Positions 6,075 through 10,287 of a stretch of 10,287 bases of DNA are shown here, piece by piece. A program made the translations under genes and the position numbers. Every line of letters starts with the position of its first letter. Position 1 is the stretch's first letter. Below the pieces are notes generated by a model, which ran no database searches, was not told where the DNA came from, and was given only the letters and a program-made list of their open reading frames with translations. The stretch comes from a candidate division TA06 bacterium DG_78 (GTDB lineage: Bacteria; Hydrothermota; Tepidihabitantia; SM23-42): assembly GCA_001303225.1 (NCBI GenBank), contig LJNI01000077.1, forward strand, positions 1 through 10,287, given 5' to 3'.

Positions 6075-6579
6075 TTTTTTCCTCCTCTTGAAAAATCTGT
6101 GGTTCTTGTTCTCCTAAAATTGTTTGTAACTCCTCGATAGGAATGTCTTTCAATTCAGGCAAACCAAGTTCTTGCCTCATTCTTCTTACTGCAGAAGTTA
6201 CTGTAACACTGACCCCAGTTTTACCAATATTCTCAGAAAGTTTTGTGAGATTAGGAGGAGCAGTTCTTCGTTCTACCGCCATGTTTTTCAGAGAAATGAT
6301 GACTTCAATCGGTCTTACATCCTGAGGACATCGTTCATAGCAGGAATAGCAATTCGTACAGAGCCATATCGCCGAATTTTCACCAATCAATTCCTCTTCC
6401 ATGCCCAAGAGTGCCTTCAGGAGTATGATACGCGGATTAAAATTCTTTGTAAAACGGGCTGCTGGACACACTGCAACACAGGCACTACATTGATAACAAT
6501 AATTATGGTGTTTTCCGCCCTGAACTTTATTCAGTTTATCTCGGAAACGAAAATCAACCGTTATCTTTTTTTTAGACAT
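6064..6579 (-). CDS. hdrC: heterodisulfide reductase subunit C-like ferredoxin
   Basis: A 171-residue protein with two 4Fe-4S motifs: C28-x2-C31-x2-C34-x3-C38-P and C74-x2-C77-x2-C80-x3-C84-P. The FNPRIILLKALLGM helix between them and the C-terminal helical tail are typical of HdrC. It would relay electrons from HdrA to an HdrB-type subunit. A second HdrC-like module is fused into the protein encoded just upstream, so this operon has two. No ribosome site precedes the ATG; an inverted-repeat element ends within a few bases of it. The gene overlaps the next one by 11 bases. HdrB is encoded two genes downstream, split from it by the transporter-like gene, which is an unusual order. Confidence 0.92.
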   Translation of the reverse strand: MSKKKITVDFRFRDKLNKVQGGKHHNYCYQCSACVAVCPAARFTKNFNPRIILLKALLGMEEELIGENSAIWLCTNCYSCYERCPQDVRPIEVIISLKNMAVERRTAPPNLTKLSENIGKTGVSVTVTSAVRRMRQELGLPELKDIPIEELQTILGEQEPQIFQEEEKNDK

Positions 6580-6584
6580 GATTA

Positions 6585-6670
6585 TAAATTAAAAATGCAA
6601 AAGACCAAATGTCAATTCAATGAAAAAATTGGGCATTAGACATTTTGGTTTCTTTTGTAATTTGGAATTA
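6585..6670. repeat. long imperfect inverted repeat filling the hdrD-hdrC gap
   Basis: The left arm (6585-6613, containing GCAAAAGACCAAATGTC) pairs with the right arm (6639-6670, containing GACATTTTGGTTTCTTTTG) with small gaps. A 25-base middle contains its own CAATT/AATTG pair. The arms are about 30 bases, and the element occupies almost all of the only sizeable gap in the upstream part of the operon. It could be a miniature inverted-repeat element, an intergenic repeat family, or an mRNA hairpin that tunes expression. It is A/T-rich with no G/C-rich stem, so it is not an obvious terminator. Confidence 0.6.
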
Positions 6671-6676
6671 ACATTT

Positions 6677-7816
6677 TCACTCCTCAATTGCATCAGCCAC
6701 AAGAGTTACCAATTGAATCGTCTCAATCTTTGCATCCTTCCCTGCCTTTTCATCTTTCATTGCACAGTTGAAATGAATCTCGCATTTGGGACATGACAAG
6801 ATGAGTAAGTTTGCACCAGTTTTTTTTGCTTCTTTTAATCTCATTAACTGAATACTTTTCGAGAATGTTGAACAATTCATCCAGGCACTAACGCCACAAC
6901 ATATTGCACGATTTCTCGTTCTCGGCATTTCTATAAATTGTATTTTCGGGATTGTTGTAATAGCTTCTCTTGGTGTATCATATACTCCAAGGTGTCTTCC
7001 AAGTCTACATGGATCTTGGAAGGTCACAGTTTTATTGAAATCCTTAAACTTCACATTCTTATTGGAAATTGCTTCACTGATAACATCAGTAATATACTGC
7101 ACTTCAAAATCACAGTCAAAATACTTTGGATAATCAAGTTTAAACGTCCTGTAGCCTTCTGGGCAAGAGAAGATAATTTTCTTCGCACCACATTTTTTAA
7201 TTTCATTGATGTTCTGCTCGGCTAATTTCTTAAAATTCTCTAAATCACCACTCCACAATAAATCATGTCCACAACACCGTTCTTGGTGCAGAATAACTGG
7301 TGTGACACCGATGTGATTAAGGATTTTCACGGTCGCTCTTGCTGCCCTAAGCGTCTCAACACCGGTTTCAGTAAAGAGAGCATCGAAATAGGGAAGACAG
7401 CCGACGAAGTAGAGAACCTCACCCGTTCCTGCGACCTTGAGGTTCTTATCAATCCAATCTAACCTCTTTTGTTGTAGACTTTCTGATGTCATGATACGCA
7501 TAAGCGACTGTGCAGCTCCACCATGAGAACAGAATGCCTCTTCGCCTATGCGCTGTGCCTCAATCCGAATCGCTTGTGTTAATTCGATATAATCTATATC
7601 TGCTGGACACTGTTCATCACAGAGTCGACAAGTAAGACAGTTCCAAATATTTTTATCTTTTAATAGTGTCGTATCATTTTTGCGTAACGTTTTATTCACG
7701 AGGATACGTGGTGAATAGCCTCGATTAAATTTTGAAATCGGACAAATACCAGTGCATTTGCCACACTCAAGACAAAGATAAGCTTTTGACTTTTTAACAG
7801 CCTCTTTTAAATTCAT
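6677..7816 (-). CDS. hdrD: HdrD-like protein (HdrC ferredoxin fused to two CCG domains)
   Basis: A 379-residue soluble fusion. The N-terminal part has two 4Fe-4S motifs: C15-x2-C18-x2-C21-x3-C25-P and C60-x2-C63-x2-C66-x3-C70-P. Two CCG domains follow. The second is complete (C270, C306-C307-G, C342-P-K-C345). The first has C140 and C181-C182-G but ends C218-P-E-G221, lacking its last cysteine, so perhaps only one non-cubane cluster forms. This layout matches HdrD and the broader GlpC/lactate-oxidase Fe-S subunit family. Methanogen HdrD works with membrane HdrE, but no such partner is visible here; the neighbours HdrA and MvhD suggest a soluble complex instead. The start codon overlaps the mvhD stop as ATGA, behind a GAGG site, which implies coupled translation. 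The true substrate is unknown. Confidence 0.9.
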   Translation of the reverse strand: MNLKEAVKKSKAYLCLECGKCTGICPISKFNRGYSPRILVNKTLRKNDTTLLKDKNIWNCLTCRLCDEQCPADIDYIELTQAIRIEAQRIGEEAFCSHGGAAQSLMRIMTSESLQQKRLDWIDKNLKVAGTGEVLYFVGCLPYFDALFTETGVETLRAARATVKILNHIGVTPVILHQERCCGHDLLWSGDLENFKKLAEQNINEIKKCGAKKIIFSCPEGYRTFKLDYPKYFDCDFEVQYITDVISEAISNKNVKFKDFNKTVTFQDPCRLGRHLGVYDTPREAITTIPKIQFIEMPRTRNRAICCGVSAWMNCSTFSKSIQLMRLKEAKKTGANLLILSCPKCEIHFNCAMKDEKAGKDAKIETIQLVTLVADAIEE

Positions 7817-8268
7817 TTTATTTCCTCTGGTATCTGATATTTGTCATCGGTCACCTTTTTTCTAATCGGGCTCGGTCCTACCTTCTTCACTGCTTCAACA
7901 AATTCCTTCACTACCTTTGCGAACTTCGGCGCCTCAGCAGCAGATATCCAATCAAGCCGTAATCTTTCAGGTTCTATACCAAGTATCTGCACGAGTTTTT
8001 CTGTTATCTTGTGGACTTCTGATGCTCTTTTTGCACCAAAGAGATAATGGCAATCCTCAAAATGGCATGTCGCAATCAAAACACCGTCGGCACCTAATTC
8101 AAATGCCTTTAACACCAATCCTGTTGTCACCCTACCGCCACACATTACCCGCACGATACGGATATTTGCTGGATACTGCAATCGAGAAATGCCAGCTGCA
8201 TCTGCCGCCGGGTAAGAACACCAGTTACAACAGAATGCGATAATTTTTGGCTGGAAATTATTATTCAA
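7813..8268 (-). CDS. mvhD: MvhD-like iron-sulfur subunit linking HdrA to an electron donor
   Basis: A 151-residue protein of the MvhD/FrhD family, which in methanogens carries a [2Fe-2S] cluster and connects the F420-non-reducing hydrogenase to HdrA. Cysteines are C13-C14-x2-C17 (CCNWCSY), C43 (RVMCGGRV), C68 and C73 (TCHFEDCHY), all in the expected blocks. The start is a TTG at 8268-8266, overlapping the hdrA stop by 8 bases; a GGAGG site six bases ahead (8279-8275) supports it. The end overlaps the next gene by 4 bases. Direct coupling to hdrA fits its role as HdrA's docking partner. In bacteria the same subunit also links Hdr complexes to formate dehydrogenase or other donors; no such catalytic gene appears in this window. 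Confidence 0.94.
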   Translation of the reverse strand: MNNNFQPKIIAFCCNWCSYPAADAAGISRLQYPANIRIVRVMCGGRVTTGLVLKAFELGADGVLIATCHFEDCHYLFGAKRASEVHKITEKLVQILGIEPERLRLDWISAAEAPKFAKVVKEFVEAVKKVGPSPIRKKVTDDKYQIPEEIK

Positions 8269-10287
8269 AAAGTGCCTCCAATTCAGCCTCGATCTGATCT
8301 CTTCTAAAGTGTTTGATGTCTATCGCACCGGTTGGACATATTGCACAGCAACTTCCGCATCCCTTACAGAGTGCCTCATTCACCCTGGCGACCCATATAC
8401 CTTTTTCCTTTTCAATCAATTCAACTGCTTTAAACTCACAAATTTCAGCACAACTTCCACAACCACGACACAGTTCTTCATCAACCGATGAAACAATCGG
8501 TTCTAAGGTTATTATACCCTTACTCAACAACGCTGATGCTCTACTTGCCACGGCAGATGCCTGGGCAATTGAATCGGCAATATCCTGAGGGAACTGACAA
8601 CAACCACATAAAAATACACCATCTACTGATGTTTCGACTGGTCCAAATTTCGGATGACGTTCCAGGAAGAATTTATCTGGTCCTCTCGAGACTCTAAGAA
8701 TCTCACTCAAGCGTTGTGATTCTTCTGCTTTTGGTATCATTCCTGCCGAGAGTACAACCATATCGACAGGGACAACAATATCTGCATCTAAATCCTTAGA
8801 ATAAACCACGATGTTTTCAGCCTTTGTTTTACCCTTGATAGAAGGGAATGAATCATCAGGATAGGGCAAGAAGAGAACACCGAGTTCGCGTGCCCTACGA
8901 TACATCATTTCTGCACCCTTAGCATATACTCGTATGCCACGGTGGAATATGGTAACATCTATACCCTTTTCTTTAAAAACGATCGCTTGTTTTATAGCAG
9001 CTTGGCAGCAGTACCGTGAGCATCCTGGGTTTCCCTCAGAACCTCTCGAACCAACACATTGAATAAATACTACACTTTTAACGTTTTCTGGTATGCCCTT
9101 CTGGAGTAACATCTGTTCGATTTCCATGTTTGTGTAGACGTTAGAGAATTTCTTATAACCATGGTGCTCATCAGGTTGGTATAGATCAGAACCAATTGCT
9201 AAAACAATCGCACCAATCTTCAATTTTTGGAATATTTTCTTCCCTTTCGAATGTAATCCAACATCAAAATTCCCTATGAATCCCTCAATGGTATTAACTT
9301 CAGTATTTGTATAGGTATTCACACCAAATTTCTTCAGTTCATCGAGTTTCATATCGATAAGGTCTTTACCCGGTCTGCCTTGAGGATAGAGTGATGCGAG
9401 GTTAAATACTCGACCACCCAATTGAGGTTCTTTTTCCACGAGATGGACTTTAAATCCCCGACTCGCAAAATCTATTGCTGACTGCATACCCGCAATACCA
9501 CCACCAATAATCAAAATTTCTTGACCAACCTCCATCTCACGTTTGTCTAAAGGATGTGAGAGCCGTGCTTTTGCAACCGCCATTCTAATCAAGTCCTTTG
9601 CCTTTTGAGTCGCTGCCTCTGGTTCGTGTATGTGTACCCATGAACATTGGTCTCTAATATTCACCATCTCGAAGAGATATGGATTAAAACCAACCTTGGC
9701 CAGTGTCTCCTGAAATATAGGCTCATGGGTCCTTGGTGTACATGCGGCAACAACAACTCGATTGAGATTATGTTTTTTTACTCTTTCTTGAATCTGGCGT
9801 TGGGTCGATTCAGCACAAGCAAAGAGAACATCTTCACTAAAAACAACATTGACGAGTGTCTTGGCATATTCAGCCAATGACTCACACGGTAATAAACCAG
9901 CAATATTTAAACCACAGTGGCATACAAAAACACCGACTCTTGGCTCTCCTGATATATCTATGGGCTCAATTTCCGTCTTAACCTCTTCTACCCTTTCTTC
10001 TACCAAGAGAGCTGCCTTTGTTGCAGCACCCGATGCCTCAGCAATAGAATCAGTGATATCCTTTGGTCCTGTAGCACAGCCGCACAAATAAATACCCTCA
10101 TGCGTTGACTCTAATGGAGCTCCACATGCATCCTTTTGCTTGAAGAAACCATCCCGCGCAAGTTCTACGCCAAGAATTTTTGCGAGTTCTTTTGATCCCT
10201 CTGCAGGAATAAGTGCAGATGATAAAACTACCATGTCTACCTGCATATGCTCGATCTTTCCTGTATCCTGGTCTTCATGGGCGAGTA
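8261..10287 (-). CDS. hdrA: tandem HdrA flavoprotein, C-terminal portion (5' end outside the window)
   Basis: The frame is open to the window edge, with family-like residues (EDQDTGKIEH) before the first Met at 10246, so the gene starts upstream. Residues below count from that Met. Residues 1-85 are the end of one HdrA flavin domain. A full second HdrA unit follows: an N-terminal Cys domain (C109-H-C111, C144, C169, C201), an FAD Rossmann motif GGGIAG (248-253), CVGSRG (397-402), C409/C413/C414 and CGCC (547-550). Two C-terminal 4Fe-4S motifs are at C593/C596/C599/C603 and C627/C630/C633/C637. Both units end with VDMVVLS, then LCGC and a DSIA helix, showing an internal duplication. HdrA is the FAD-bearing, electron-bifurcating core of Hdr complexes. 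mvhD overlaps its end. Two flavin domains in one chain suggest a built-in HdrA dimer analogue, which is inference. Confidence 0.93.
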   Translation of the reverse strand, partial: LAHEDQDTGKIEHMQVDMVVLSSALIPAEGSKELAKILGVELARDGFFKQKDACGAPLESTHEGIYLCGCATGPKDITDSIAEASGAATKAALLVEERVEEVKTEIEPIDISGEPRVGVFVCHCGLNIAGLLPCESLAEYAKTLVNVVFSEDVLFACAESTQRQIQERVKKHNLNRVVVAACTPRTHEPIFQETLAKVGFNPYLFEMVNIRDQCSWVHIHEPEAATQKAKDLIRMAVAKARLSHPLDKREMEVGQEILIIGGGIAGMQSAIDFASRGFKVHLVEKEPQLGGRVFNLASLYPQGRPGKDLIDMKLDELKKFGVNTYTNTEVNTIEGFIGNFDVGLHSKGKKIFQKLKIGAIVLAIGSDLYQPDEHHGYKKFSNVYTNMEIEQMLLQKGIPENVKSVVFIQCVGSRGSEGNPGCSRYCCQAAIKQAIVFKEKGIDVTIFHRGIRVYAKGAEMMYRRARELGVLFLPYPDDSFPSIKGKTKAENIVVYSKDLDADIVVPVDMVVLSAGMIPKAEESQRLSEILRVSRGPDKFFLERHPKFGPVETSVDGVFLCGCCQFPQDIADSIAQASAVASRASALLSKGIITLEPIVSSVDEELCRGCGSCAEICEFKAVELIEKEKGIWVARVNEALCKGCGSCCAICPTGAIDIKHFRRDQIEAELEALFE
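8275..8279 (-). promoter_or_regulatory. ribosome binding site GGAGG that fixes the mvhD TTG start
   Basis: GGAGG lies six bases before the TTG at 8268-8266, inside the last codons of hdrA. No ATG or GTG occurs at a comparable distance, so this site decides in favour of the rare start codon and implies translation coupled to hdrA. Confidence 0.8.

Noticed and set aside
6580-6600. A TATAAT-like box directly before the hdrC ATG
   Set aside because: It ends one base before the start codon, so transcription would begin inside the gene, and no -35 element is placed correctly.
6172-6639. Plus-strand open frames, the longest of 155 codons, opposite hdrC and other genes
   Set aside because: They lie antisense to genes with complete cysteine motifs, their products show no recognisable motif, and they have no ribosome sites. 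They are shadows of the real frames.
10244-10246. The ATG at 10246 as the start of the large HdrA gene
   Set aside because: The frame stays open to the window edge and encodes HdrA-like residues before this Met, which falls in the middle of a flavin domain.

Overview
The window reads as part of an anaerobic, AT-rich bacterial chromosome. Every supported gene lies on the minus strand, so transcription runs from position 10287 towards 1. Bacterial features include strong AGGAGG-type ribosome sites, a near-consensus TTGACA/TATAAT promoter, an NtrC-type sigma-54 activator and a histidine kinase. Heterodisulfide-reductase-like (Hdr) modules and MvhD are shared by methanogens and many anaerobic bacteria. 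The regulatory genes point to a bacterium, probably a poorly cultivated lineage, but the sequence alone does not name it.

Region 1 (10287 to about 4275) is an electron-transfer operon. In order it encodes the 3' part of a large tandem HdrA flavoprotein, MvhD, an HdrD-like protein (HdrC and HdrB modules fused), a free HdrC-like ferredoxin, a nickel/cobalt-transporter-like membrane protein with a histidine-rich loop, a complete HdrB and a 48-residue zinc-ribbon protein. Most junctions overlap or are only a few bases long. Two gaps are exceptions. The 97-base gap before hdrC is almost filled by a long imperfect inverted repeat, and the gap after hdrB holds an 8-base-period tandem repeat. Together the genes suggest a soluble flavin-based electron-bifurcating or confurcating complex. 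HdrA would carry FAD and Fe-S clusters, MvhD would link to an external donor, and the CCG-domain proteins would be the thiol/disulfide-active ends. No hydrogenase or formate dehydrogenase catalytic subunit is visible.

Region 2 (4274 to 2421) starts with a possible weak terminator, then a compact promoter with an inverted repeat spanning its -35 box. It drives an NtrC-family regulator. A 341-base non-coding stretch follows, holding palindromic TGCATATAA/TTATATGCA sites and a GG-N10-GC sigma-54-like promoter.

Region 3 (2420 to 1) encodes an unusual sensor kinase (degenerate receiver, excisionase-type DNA-binding domain, Cys-rich PAS, histidine kinase), a single-domain response regulator one base downstream, and the N-terminus of a second HdrA-like flavoprotein that runs off the window. 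My inferred model is that the NtrC protein activates the kinase/regulator/HdrA operon through the palindromes, tying redox sensing to Hdr enzymes.
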